Assembly: GCF_016925495.1 (NCBI RefSeq)
Contig: NZ_CP070491.1
Span: forward strand, 3,224,001 to 3,288,000
From: Methylococcus sp. EFPC2
Lineage (GTDB): Bacteria > Pseudomonadota > Gammaproteobacteria > Methylococcales > Methylococcaceae
Reading direction: 5' to 3'
DNA: 64,000 nucleotides
The position numbers and the translations under genes were made by a program. Below, piece by piece: positions 1 to 7,583 of the stretch (positions within the stretch are counted from its first letter, which is position 1; each line of letters opens with the position of its first letter). The notes beneath the pieces were generated by a model. The model did not search any database and was not told the origin of the DNA. It saw only the letters and a program-made list of their open reading frames with translations.

Positions 1-480
1 CCTTGGTTTCTCCGCTTCCGCTATGGCTAAACGAGCTTCAGCAAGTTTGATGATTTTTTCGCACTCTTCGATGGATATTACCTCCGAAGGCACTGCTAAG
101 GCATCACTGGCTTTATCAACATAAAGAGCCTGCAGCCTCTTCGAGTGCAGCTCTTGGGCAAGGTGTGTGATGGAATCAAGCTCTTCATTGGTGATCTTTT
201 TACTAGAGAAACTAGGGCCAAGGAAGCACCAGAACAGCTTCTGCACATGGGACTGGATATGTTTATCGTGCCGGTTCGCATCTTCTTCTGACCTATTGCT
301 GGCCATCGATTGGATGCCGAGAAGCTCCATGCGACCCAACTCTTCCAGGGCTATAACTGCCAAGTGATAGGCGATGTGAGGTTGTTCGGCTGCCTGTACC
401 GCCTGAGCAGAAGCTATGAGGTTCTTTGCATGGGTAATACAGGCATTGTGGGCTGTAATTAGGTCAACGCGTTCTGACAT
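1..480 (-). CDS. AbiV-family abortive infection protein (HEPN-like), truncated at window edge
   Basis: Reading the minus strand from an ATG at 480 gives 160 codons without a stop up to the window edge, so the C-terminus lies outside. The protein is mostly helical and contains YHLAVIALEELGRMELL at about residues 38-54. That is the signature of the AbiV/HEPN family (helical repeat, then ALEELGK), followed by a His-rich stretch around residues 70-78. AbiV proteins block phage development by interfering with host translation in the founding lactococcal case; a similar role here is inference. An in-frame ATG at 489 is an alternative start, and neither start has a clear ribosome site. The base composition is clearly more AT-rich than the rest of the window, which suggests horizontal acquisition. 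Confidence 0.72.
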   Translation of the reverse strand, partial: MSERVDLITAHNACITHAKNLIASAQAVQAAEQPHIAYHLAVIALEELGRMELLGIQSMASNRSEEDANRHDKHIQSHVQKLFWCFLGPSFSSKKITNEELDSITHLAQELHSKRLQALYVDKASDALAVPSEVISIEECEKIIKLAEARLAIAEAEKPR

Positions 481-1190
481 CAAAACCATCAAGTTAAAAG
501 CTATATGTCGAAACCATAATAACTGACTAGGCGACCCTATGCATACAGTCTCTAAATGCGACGACTCGATGGATAAATACCAACGGCCACGTGTGGCCGA
601 AGGAGAGCCGGCCAGCGCGTTAGCGGGAATGGCAGCAGTACTTCGATCAGCTGCCGTTCAATTTGAATATATACAGGCGGCGGCTGTGCGCACGAACGAC
701 TCGCTCGATTTTGAAAAAAGCGGTCTTTCAAGACTAACCGGTATCGGCAAAGACGAACGGCTGTTAAGACCGAACACTTGCCGGCTGCATTATGAAGGCA
801 TATGACTGCACAACCTGGCAAACGGCCGTAGAAGACTCTTGCCTCCAGTTCGACTTAGAGGAAAACCGTCATCCTGACTGACTGGTTGGGCCGAGCTTGG
901 CACCAAGGACCTGTGCAGCGCGAACCAAAACTCGGCCCCGTCGCGGGGCGCATTGACCTGGCGATAGCAATGCGCGGCGGCATAGTGGAGCCCGGCCGAT
1001 GTATCCCACTCCAACAAAGTTCATTGAGGTGGCCCGAAATATCGGTGCTCAAGGGCGTCGGCCAGGTTGCGGGACGCGCTGTGGAATCGCGACGGGGGAC
1101 GGGAACCGGCGGCTCCATACATTGACCCTTGCGTTCGGGCCGTGCCATGATCGCCGGACCTTGCTCCCAGCCCGATTTCCGCTCGTCCCC
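481..1190. other. Gene-free interval between the AbiV gene and the TetR gene
   Basis: About 710 bp with no convincing coding region. Short open frames on both strands lack family resemblance, ribosome sites and typical codon use. Composition shifts from AT-richer on the left to GC-rich on the right, as expected near the edge of an acquired segment. Part of it may hold the AbiV and TetR promoters, but no clean promoter hexamers stand out. Confidence 0.5.
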
Positions 1191-1772
1191 ATGGCGCGTC
1201 CCCGCGAATTCAGTCTGCCCGAAACCCTCGACAAGGCCATGCGGGTGTTTTGGGCCAAGGGCTATTTCGGGACTTCCATCGAAGATCTGGTCGCAGCCAC
1301 GGGGGTCAGCCGCTACGGCTTGTACGGCGAGTTCGGCGACAAGAAAGGCCTGTTTCTGGCGGCACTCCAGCACTATCAAGCTAACGTCGTTCGCCCCCTC
1401 CTGGATATCGTCGAGCGCCCCGAAGCCTCGCTCGCGGACCTTCGCGCCTTGTTCGCCGTGTTGGCCGAGTTTTCGCGGCAACCCGGCGGAAAACTGGGCT
1501 GCCTGGTGTTCAATTCGGTCAACGAAGCCGGACTGCACGACGAGGCCACTGCCGGCAAAATCCTCGAAATCCGCGAGCACATGGCCAAGGGCATACATCG
1601 CATGCTCGTCAATGCCGTCAGCGGGAATGAACTGCCCGCCGGCTTCGACGTTCAACGCGAGGCGGATTTTTTGTTCGGCGTGCTCCATGCGCTGCCCATG
1701 ATGGCGCGGGCGGGGGCCGATCCGGCGACGATAGCGAACGTGATCCAAGTCGCGTTGTCGACGCTCGACTAA
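1191..1772 (+). CDS. TetR/AcrR-family transcriptional regulator
   Basis: This 193-residue protein starts at the ATG of MARPREFSLPETLDKAMRVF. Residues about 8-55 form the TetR helix-turn-helix (FWAKGYFGTSIEDLVAATGVS, then YGLYGEFGDKKGLF). The remainder is a helical ligand-binding and dimerisation domain, as in regulators of the AcrR/RutR type. The frame stays open upstream, but starting at 1191 puts the HTH at the usual distance from the N-terminus. The next gene, a glutathione S-transferase in the same direction, is separated by two palindromic sites (1832-1880). The simplest model is repression of the GST gene, relieved by an electrophile or drug. The effector is unknown. Confidence 0.88.
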   Translation: MARPREFSLPETLDKAMRVFWAKGYFGTSIEDLVAATGVSRYGLYGEFGDKKGLFLAALQHYQANVVRPLLDIVERPEASLADLRALFAVLAEFSRQPGGKLGCLVFNSVNEAGLHDEATAGKILEIREHMAKGIHRMLVNAVSGNELPAGFDVQREADFLFGVLHALPMMARAGADPATIANVIQVALSTLD

Positions 1773-1775
1773 GCG

Positions 1776-1797
1776 GCCGCCGCAACACCGCGGCGGC
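1776..1797 (+). terminator. Possible weak terminator after the TetR gene
   Basis: An eight-base-pair inverted repeat (GCCGCCGC, loop AACACC, GCGGCGGC) begins three bases after the TetR stop codon. No T-run follows, so it may be a weak or Rho-assisted terminator, or a 3'-end stabilising hairpin. Confidence 0.4.
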
Positions 1798-1831
1798 TAC
1801 ACGATCCCTACCGCGTCCCGACCAGCCCAAT

Positions 1832-1880
1832 CAGAACATACGTTCTGTCATTATTTACAAATTCCAGAACGTATGTTCTG
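1832..1880. promoter_or_regulatory. Paired palindromic operator between TetR regulator and GST gene
   Basis: Two 16-bp near-palindromes, CAGAACATACGTTCTG at 1832-1847 and CAGAACGTATGTTCTG at 1865-1880, are exact reverse complements of each other and are separated by 17 bp. Each has perfect CAGAAC/GTTCTG arms. The centre-to-centre distance is 33 bp, close to three helical turns, so two dimers would sit on one DNA face. The position directly upstream of the GST start and downstream of a TetR gene suggests binding by that regulator. Confidence 0.8.
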
Positions 1881-1952
1881 CTATAACCGTTCGCCGCGAC
1901 AAATGCTCCGGTGAACGAGAACAGCCGCCCTTCAATTCCTCAGGAGCAAGCC

Positions 1953-2573
1953 ATGAAGCTTTACTATCATCCCGCCTCGCCTTTCGCCCGCAAACCGCGT
2001 ATCGCCGCCGCCCTGCTCGGCATCGAACTGGAGACCCAAGTGGTCGACATCTTGGCCGGAGCCGGGCAAGCGCCGGATTATTTAAGGCTCAATCCCCACG
2101 GCAAAGTCCCTACCCTGGTGGACGGCGACTTTTCATTGTGGGAGTCCAACGCCATCGTCCAGTACCTCGGCGAAAAAGCGGCGGATACCTCCCTGTTTCC
2201 CCGCGACAGCCGCAGCCGCGCCGACATCCTGCGCTGGCAGTTCTGGGAATCCACCACTTGGGCACCGCCCAGCGGCGTATTCATCTACGAAAATGTGCTC
2301 AAACCGCTGCTGGGTCAGGGCGAGGCGGATGGCGAGGAGATCAGGAAAGCGACGGAGAAGTTCGTCCGCGCCGCCAAGGTACTGGACGACCATCTGGCGC
2401 AGCACTCCTGGCTGGTGGGCGATACCTTGACCGTGGCGGACACTTCGGTCGCGGCAGTCCTGATGTACGCCGAAACCGCCCGCTACCCGCTCGACGGATA
2501 CGAACACATCCATGCCTGGTTCGGCAAAATCCGCCAACTGCCGGCCTGGACTGCTACCGAACCCTCCGCGTGA
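1953..2573 (+). CDS. Glutathione S-transferase family protein
   Basis: The 206-residue product begins MKLYYHPASPFARKPRIAA. The start at 1953 is supported by an AGGAG sequence just upstream and by the family's usual N-terminus; in-frame upstream codons are ignored. Residues 1-80 form the thioredoxin-like GSH-binding domain, with NPHGKVPTL carrying the conserved cis-proline and LWESNAIVQYL supplying the Glu-Ser pair that contacts glutathione. The rest is the all-helical C-terminal domain, including the conserved LTVADTSVAAVL. Likely role: conjugation of electrophiles or thiol chemistry in the cytosol, controlled by the upstream TetR protein. The substrate cannot be predicted. Confidence 0.9.
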   Translation: MKLYYHPASPFARKPRIAAALLGIELETQVVDILAGAGQAPDYLRLNPHGKVPTLVDGDFSLWESNAIVQYLGEKAADTSLFPRDSRSRADILRWQFWESTTWAPPSGVFIYENVLKPLLGQGEADGEEIRKATEKFVRAAKVLDDHLAQHSWLVGDTLTVADTSVAAVLMYAETARYPLDGYEHIHAWFGKIRQLPAWTATEPSA

Positions 2574-2676
2574 TCCGCATACCGCGGTAAGCCAGCCATC
2601 GCACGGGAACGCGCCGGTTTTTCGACCGACGCATTCCCGGTCGGGGCGAACCGCACCACTCGACTCCGCCCTGATT

Positions 2677-2850
2677 TCAAAGCCCCACGGCGTCATGCAT
2701 CGGGCGGCTGGCCAGGATGCTCAGGTCTTCACCGTTTACGGTCGAGTCCTCGATCGTTTGCCATCCCTGTCGCCGGTAAAACGTCTGCCGATCGGGCGTG
2801 TAGAAATGGAGCAGTGAGGCGGCAGACGGAATGAAGGCCGCATGGGCCTG
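2677..2850 (-). pseudogene. C-terminal remnant of a GNAT N-acetyltransferase
   Basis: The minus strand encodes about 57 codons ending in TGA at 2677-2679 that read like the end of a GNAT acetyltransferase: LLHFYTPDRQTFYRRQGW followed by GEDLSILASRP. The pattern Y-TP-x-x-x-FY-R-x-GW with a later GE and SR is typical of the last helix and strand of this fold. No start codon or acetyl-CoA-binding (R/Q-x-x-G-x-G/A) region is present. The frame abuts the stop codon of the quinone reductase gene at 2853-2855, so the N-terminal two thirds have been lost. It is best read as a deletion scar. Confidence 0.65.
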
Positions 2851-2852
2851 GT

Positions 2853-3584
2853 TCAATCCGCATCCGCTCCGCCCTTCGGTCGGAGCGCCGCCTTCAACAC
2901 CAAGCCTTCATAGTCCGCGACACGGGGGCCGGGTATCGCCGGTGCCGTTCCCGCGGCGAGTAATCGTTCGCCGTAGCTCGCCAGGCAAGCGGCGCGCGCT
3001 TCCTCGCCCATGCGCGCGGGGCCGTAGACGACAAAGGGTTCGATCACGGTGAAGCCCGCGAATCCCAGTATGCCGTGATGGATGGGGAACAGAATCGACG
3101 ATATCGGTCCGTAGATGCCGATGTCCGAATAAGCGGGCGCCGGACCGCCGACGGTCACCGAGCATAGGGCCCGTTTTCCGGCGAATATGCCGCGGTCGAA
3201 ATATCGACCGCCGCCGTAAGCGCGGCCGACCGCGAAAACCCGGTCGACCCAGCCCTTGAGTATGGCCGGCATGCCCAGCCACCAAAGGGGAAACTGGAAG
3301 ATCAGCAGATCGCACCAGGCGAGCTTGTCCATCTCAAGCTGGAGTGCCGGGATATATCCGTCTTGCTCGCTCGCGTATTCCTCTTCGTCCTGCTGCTTCA
3401 AACGGTCCGGATTGCGGACGGTCAGGAAATTGCGCCGGTCGGAAACCGGATCGAACCCCATGGCATAAAGGTCGGACAGCACCACTTCGTGCCCGGCGGC
3501 ACGAAGCACGGCCTTTGCCTCGCTGGTCATCGCGCCATTGAAACTGCCCGGCTCGGGGTGAGCATGGACGATGAAGACTCGCAT
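2853..3584 (-). CDS. NAD(P)H-dependent quinone reductase, flavodoxin-like fold
   Basis: The protein has 243 residues, starting at the ATG of MRVFIVHAHPEPGSFNGAMT (GGAGA upstream). The N-terminal HAHPEPGSFN and the LLIFQFPLWWLGMPAILKGW segment are hallmarks of the NQO1/MdaB/KefF flavodoxin-like family, which binds FAD or FMN and reduces quinones by two electrons. The GRAYGGGRYFD segment follows, also usual for the family. It is the second gene of a minus-strand pair, 25 bp after the AhpD-like gene, so the two probably act together in reductive detoxification of quinones or electrophiles. The divergent AraC gene at 4274 is the likely regulator. Confidence 0.88.
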   Translation of the reverse strand: MRVFIVHAHPEPGSFNGAMTSEAKAVLRAAGHEVVLSDLYAMGFDPVSDRRNFLTVRNPDRLKQQDEEEYASEQDGYIPALQLEMDKLAWCDLLIFQFPLWWLGMPAILKGWVDRVFAVGRAYGGGRYFDRGIFAGKRALCSVTVGGPAPAYSDIGIYGPISSILFPIHHGILGFAGFTVIEPFVVYGPARMGEEARAACLASYGERLLAAGTAPAIPGPRVADYEGLVLKAALRPKGGADAD

Positions 3585-3609
3585 GATGGTTCTCCAGTAT
3601 CGGTTTCCT

Positions 3610-4161
3610 TCAGGCCGCCCACGCATCGTCTGCAAACGCATCGTCCAGCGGCGTCCGCAGGATCCGGTTGGAATAGTTCGACAAGGTTTTCAGCGTGACC
3701 GCCAGCACCACGTCCAGCGCATTGGCCCGGCTGAACCCGGCTTCGAGGAAGGCGGCGACGGCGCCTTCGGTGACCCAGCCGCGCTTTTGCACCACCGTCC
3801 GGGTGAAAACCGCCAGGGCATCGAGGCGCGGGTCGGGAAGCTCTTTTCCGGCTCTGGCCGCGTCGATGACGGCGCCGTCCAAACCGGCGACCGAACGGGC
3901 CTGGTGGGTATGGAAGGGCACGCAGTAGTCGCAACGGTTTTCGACACTGGCGGACAGCGCGGCGATGTGGCGTTCGGCCGGGCTCAGGCTGGACTGGTCG
4001 AGCAGTTCGGTCAGTTGCAGATAGGCCTTGAGCGCACTGGGAGACTCGGCAAGCCCCGCCAGAAGACCGGGAATGAAGCCCAGCTCTTGCTGCACCGCCG
4101 CCAAAACGGCGCGTGCGGCGGCGGGGGCGTTGTCAGGCTGGTAGAACGTGAACGTGGTCAT
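3610..4161 (-). CDS. Carboxymuconolactone decarboxylase/AhpD-like protein
   Basis: This is a 183-residue helical protein with the AhpD-type active site ENRCDYCVPFHT: Cys77 and Cys80 as a CxxC pair and His84 three residues later. In AhpD proteins these cysteines and the histidine give alkylhydroperoxidase or disulfide-reductase chemistry. Members of this broad family (PF02627) also include decarboxylases, so the exact reaction is open. It is first in a two-gene operon with the quinone reductase and divergent from an AraC-type regulator 112 bp away. That context suggests an oxidative or electrophile stress response. Confidence 0.87.
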   Translation of the reverse strand: MTTFTFYQPDNAPAAARAVLAAVQQELGFIPGLLAGLAESPSALKAYLQLTELLDQSSLSPAERHIAALSASVENRCDYCVPFHTHQARSVAGLDGAVIDAARAGKELPDPRLDALAVFTRTVVQKRGWVTEGAVAAFLEAGFSRANALDVVLAVTLKTLSNYSNRILRTPLDDAFADDAWAA

Positions 4162-4273
4162 GATTTTCTCCTGGGCACTGTCTGAACCGGTGCACGGATG
4201 GCGGTATCCGCACTGTCGGGGAACATGCTAGGCTTGGCCACGCGAACGAAATAGCCCGGATCGTCCACATTTC

Positions 4274-5161
4274 ATGATCGATCGTTCAGACGACCTATTG
4301 TCCACGATGCTGACCGTGATCCGCTTGCGGGCACGGGTCTACCACCACGCCAGCTTCTGCGGCGGATGGCAGTTGGACTCCTCGGAAGAACGGCGAGCCT
4401 CCTTTCACATCCTGGGGTCCGGGCGCTGCCGGCTCGAACTCCCGGAGACCGGTCAAAGCATGCCCCTCCGTGCCGGCGATCTGGTCTTGCTGCCGCGGAA
4501 TACGCCCCACCGACTCCGTGGCGAAGGCGCCGAGGAATACACCACGCTGCTCTGCGGCTATTTCGAATTCAGCCTGGGCAGCACCAATCCCATAGTGGAT
4601 GCCTTGCCGGACCTGCTCGTCATGGCCGCGGCGGACGATCCGCAAAGCGCTGCCCAGTTAACGGCGCTATCCGCGCTCATGCTGTCCGAGGCGGATCGGA
4701 TACAGAGCGGGAGCCGGCTCGCCCTCGACCGCCTGGCGGAAGTCCTGTTCGTCATGATGTTGCGCCGCTACCTCGAAACGGCGACCGAACCCTTAGGCAT
4801 CCTGGCGGGCCTCGCCGACCCGAAAATCGCCCGAGCCCTGGCCGCCCTGCACCGGGCCCCCGAGCGGGCCTGGCGGGTGGACACGCTGGCGAAGGAAGCC
4901 TGCATGTCCCGCACCGCGTTCGCCCAGCGATTCGCCGCCCTGGTTGGGCAACCGCCACTGGCCTATCTTTCCGCCTGGCGCATGCTGCTGGCCGAGCGCT
5001 GGCTGGCGGAAGAACGGCTGAGCGTCGCCATGGTGGCGGAGCGTTTGGGTTATGCATCGGAAACCGCGTTCCGCAGGGCGTTCAAACGCACTCACGGCAG
5101 CGGGCCGGGCAGCCTCCGGCGCCGGCGCGAGCAGGCCATGGGCCAGGCCGCACCGACGTGA
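4274..5161 (+). CDS. AraC-family transcriptional regulator with cupin sensor domain
   Basis: The protein has 295 residues. The N-terminal half resembles the Cupin_6 (AraC-binding-like) domain: it has the FHILGSGRCRLEL strand, then MPLRAGDLVLLPRNTPHRL, a typical cupin motif. The C-terminal third carries two helix-turn-helix units (VDTLAKEACMSRTAFAQRF, and VAMVAERLGYASETAFRRAF), the canonical AraC/XylS DNA-binding domain. It is transcribed away from the AhpD-like/quinone reductase operon, with a 112-bp shared promoter region. Activation of those two genes is the expected role. The ligand is unknown. Confidence 0.9.
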   Translation: MIDRSDDLLSTMLTVIRLRARVYHHASFCGGWQLDSSEERRASFHILGSGRCRLELPETGQSMPLRAGDLVLLPRNTPHRLRGEGAEEYTTLLCGYFEFSLGSTNPIVDALPDLLVMAAADDPQSAAQLTALSALMLSEADRIQSGSRLALDRLAEVLFVMMLRRYLETATEPLGILAGLADPKIARALAALHRAPERAWRVDTLAKEACMSRTAFAQRFAALVGQPPLAYLSAWRMLLAERWLAEERLSVAMVAERLGYASETAFRRAFKRTHGSGPGSLRRRREQAMGQAAPT

Positions 5162-5245
5162 GACCGGGCCCGCGTTCGGGGCGGTACCTCGCTACGCCGA
5201 CGCCACTATACTTGGCCCGCGCCCACACTATGGAGACCACCGCTC

Positions 5246-6097
5246 ATGGGAACACCCAACCGACCGCAGCCCTCTTCCGGCCAGGGCAAAACCTCGTTCG
5301 ATTATCAGCGCATCGCCAGTCGGCATCGGCCGCCCCAGCCGGCGCTCACCCTGTCCAAGGCTTTGCTCTGGGTATTGGTTGCGGTGGTCGCCGTGATCGG
5401 CATCAGCCGGCTGTGCGCCCCGCCTAAACCGGCCCCCCCTGCACCGACCGCATCGGAGGCTCCGTCAGACCCTGCAGACACCCGGGCCGAATTACCGGAA
5501 ATGAAAGCCATCCCGTTGCGTCCGACCGAAGCCGCCCCGACGCCCCGCTTCGTCCCCCCGGCTCCGGTCGAACCGGAAATGGCGCCGCCTCCACCGCCCA
5601 CCGTGGTCCGGGAAGTGCTGGCACGCGACCGTAGCGGCAATTACTTCACCCAAGGCCTCATCAACGGCAAAAGCGTACGCATGATGGCCGACACGGGCGC
5701 CAGCACCGTGGTGATTCCGGAAAAGATCGCCCGGCGGATCGGGCTGAAGAGCGGGCGCCCCGTCACGGTCAAAACCGCCGGAGGCATCGTGCAGGCCTAC
5801 GAAACCGCCCTGGACACCCTAACCTTGGGGCGCATCGAGATACGCCAGGTGGCGGCCATGATCAACCCGGCCATGCAGGACGATTTCGCGCTGCTGGGCA
5901 TGAATGCGCTGAGTTTGCTGCAGTTCAGCCAGGAAAACGGCACGCTGGTGCTCAGTTACGATCCGGCCAAAGCGGGGAATACCGCGGAAGAAAACCAACC
6001 GGAGCCGGATGTCAGCTTCCGCAAGTCCGTCAAGGAATGCATGGGAGACAGCAAGGTCATCGACCAGAAGACCCTGAACTGCCTTAAAGGCGAATAG
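5246..6097 (+). CDS. Membrane-anchored retropepsin-like aspartic protease
   Basis: The 283-residue product has a cytoplasmic N-terminus, one membrane segment at about 37-55 (ALLWVLVAVVAVIGISRL), a proline-rich linker to about residue 120, and a periplasmic protease domain. The domain contains the active-site motif MADTGAS (Asp149) and a later LLGMNAL, the two conserved blocks of the TIGR02281/Asp_protease_2 family of single-domain aspartic proteases that act as dimers. A C-terminal extension of about 45 residues with two cysteines (ECMGDSK and NCLKGE) may form a disulfide. It lies alone between an AraC gene and a convergent zinc-ribbon gene. The substrate is unknown. Confidence 0.85.
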   Translation: MGTPNRPQPSSGQGKTSFDYQRIASRHRPPQPALTLSKALLWVLVAVVAVIGISRLCAPPKPAPPAPTASEAPSDPADTRAELPEMKAIPLRPTEAAPTPRFVPPAPVEPEMAPPPPPTVVREVLARDRSGNYFTQGLINGKSVRMMADTGASTVVIPEKIARRIGLKSGRPVTVKTAGGIVQAYETALDTLTLGRIEIRQVAAMINPAMQDDFALLGMNALSLLQFSQENGTLVLSYDPAKAGNTAEENQPEPDVSFRKSVKECMGDSKVIDQKTLNCLKGE

Positions 6098-6130
6098 CCG
6101 CGCCCTCCCTGGCGGAGAAATTCCGAAAAC

Positions 6131-6400
6131 TTACAGGCCGAGGACGATCGCCAGCAACAAGAGCGACATGAAGATGGATACGGTGAGGAGCACGGCGCCC
6201 TGCACCTTGCGGGCCTCGTTGCGTATGCCGATGACGCCGAATATCAAGCCAACCGGGGGAACGAATACCGTGATGGCGATCAGGCCGAGCACGGTGGCGA
6301 TAGACCACTTCTTGCCCGTGGGACCATCGACGGGACGGCCGCAGCCCGTACAGACGACCGCGTTGTCTTTTAATTGTTTTCCGCAGTAACGACAGAACAT
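6131..6400 (-). CDS. Small zinc-ribbon membrane protein (DUF4190-like)
   Basis: An 89-residue protein starting MFCRYCGKQL. Residues 3-22 form a zinc ribbon with two CxxC knuckles (CRYC and CTGC). Two hydrophobic segments follow, ATVLGLIAITVFVPPVGLIFGVIGI and a C-terminal LLTVSIFMSLLLLAIVLGL, placing it in the inner membrane with a cytosolic zinc head. Such zinc-ribbon plus DUF4190-like proteins are common and mostly of unknown function. It is convergent with the retropepsin gene. The frame extends upstream without a stop, but the zinc ribbon marks the natural start. Confidence 0.82.
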   Translation of the reverse strand: MFCRYCGKQLKDNAVVCTGCGRPVDGPTGKKWSIATVLGLIAITVFVPPVGLIFGVIGIRNEARKVQGAVLLTVSIFMSLLLLAIVLGL

Positions 6401-6551
6401 AAAACAGCCTCGATCTAGAGCAATGACGGCGCGCGCCAGGCGCGCAAGAGAATAGCGTAATGCGCCTACCCTTTCCATATGCCGGCTGGAGCGGCCGGGG
6501 AGGTTTGCGTAAGATGGCCGACCGATAGCGACTTCACGACTCCCCAGCCCG

Positions 6552-7583
6552 ATGACCCCCGCCTTCCTCCGACCGACGCTGTTGCTGGCGCTCGTTTGCC
6601 TTACGCCCTGGATTTCCGGCGCGCCCAGGGACGACGACGATGACGCTCCCGCACCGGCGCGAACCGCATCGGCGCCGGCTCCCGCCGGCGGCGATGCGTT
6701 TACGCTGAACCTGCCGCCGGCGCGCCAGCAAGCGGCCGGCATCAAGACGGAGCCGCTCGACGCCGCCTCATGGCATAGCGAAACCAAGGCCTATGCCACC
6801 GTGCTCGACCTGCAGGCCTTGTTCGGCGAGCGCGCCCGGTACCGGGCGGCCCAGTCCGAGGTCAACATCGCCGAGGCGGCGCAGCGGGTCGCCGAAAAGA
6901 ATCTGCAGCGCCTGAGCCATTTGCACCGCGAGGCCATCATCCCCGCGCGCGAACTCTACCAGGCCGAGGCACAGCATTCCGCCGACCTGGCGCGCCTGGA
7001 AGCCGCGCGCAACCGATTGCGGGAAATCCGCGAGACGGCCCTGCAGCAGTGGGGCGAAACGCTGTTCCGGCGGACCATAGAGAACGAAAGCGCCCTGTAT
7101 CAAGCCCTGCTGGCGCGCAAACAGGGCTTGATACTGCTGACCGCGAGCGTGGAAACCCCGCCGGCGCAGGCGCGCCTCGCCGCGCCCGGGCTGGCGGATT
7201 CGGCCCGCACCGCCCGCCTGATCTCGGCCGCGCCGCGCATCGACGTCGGCGCACAGGGAGGCACTTGGTTCTACCTGGCCGAGAATCTCCAGTGGCGCGC
7301 CGGCCAGCGTCTGGAGGCCTGGCTGGCGAATGCCGACGAGGCCAGCGAGGGCGTGGCGATGCCGCCCTCGGCGGTCATCTGGCACGAGGGACGTCCCTGG
7401 GTCTACGTCAAAACCGGCGACGATCGGTTCGTCCGCCGCCCGCTGGACGCCCGCCAGCAACGCGGCGACCGTTGGCTGGTCAAGACGGGCTTTGCGGCGG
7501 GCGAGGGCGTCGTCGTGTCCGGCGCCCAAACCCTCTTGTCCGAGGAACTGCGCCGCTTCATCCCGGACGAGGACGACGACTGA
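6552..7583 (+). CDS. Periplasmic adaptor subunit of an RND-type efflux system
   Basis: A 343-residue exported protein: hydrophobic signal peptide at about 5-23, then an acidic run of five aspartates and an Ala/Pro linker. The core has the helical hairpin of membrane fusion proteins (AEAAQRVAEKNLQRLSHL, followed by EAQHSADLARLEAARNRL) and a C-terminal beta domain with WVYVKTGDDRFVRRPL. It ends in another acidic cluster (DEDDD). It is shorter than typical CusB/CzcB proteins. Its stop codon overlaps the start of the RND pump gene (TGATG), so the two are translationally coupled. No outer-membrane channel gene is adjacent. Confidence 0.88.
   Translation: MTPAFLRPTLLLALVCLTPWISGAPRDDDDDAPAPARTASAPAPAGGDAFTLNLPPARQQAAGIKTEPLDAASWHSETKAYATVLDLQALFGERARYRAAQSEVNIAEAAQRVAEKNLQRLSHLHREAIIPARELYQAEAQHSADLARLEAARNRLREIRETALQQWGETLFRRTIENESALYQALLARKQGLILLTASVETPPAQARLAAPGLADSARTARLISAAPRIDVGAQGGTWFYLAENLQWRAGQRLEAWLANADEASEGVAMPPSAVIWHEGRPWVYVKTGDDRFVRRPLDARQQRGDRWLVKTGFAAGEGVVVSGAQTLLSEELRRFIPDEDDD

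Noticed and set aside
539-821. Two overlapping short open frames on opposite strands in the gap before the TetR gene
   Set aside because: No family resemblance, no ribosome site and no convincing codon pattern; treated as noncoding.
855-1748. Long minus-strand frame opposite the TetR gene
   Set aside because: Antisense shadow in GC-rich DNA; the plus-strand TetR protein has clear HTH motifs.
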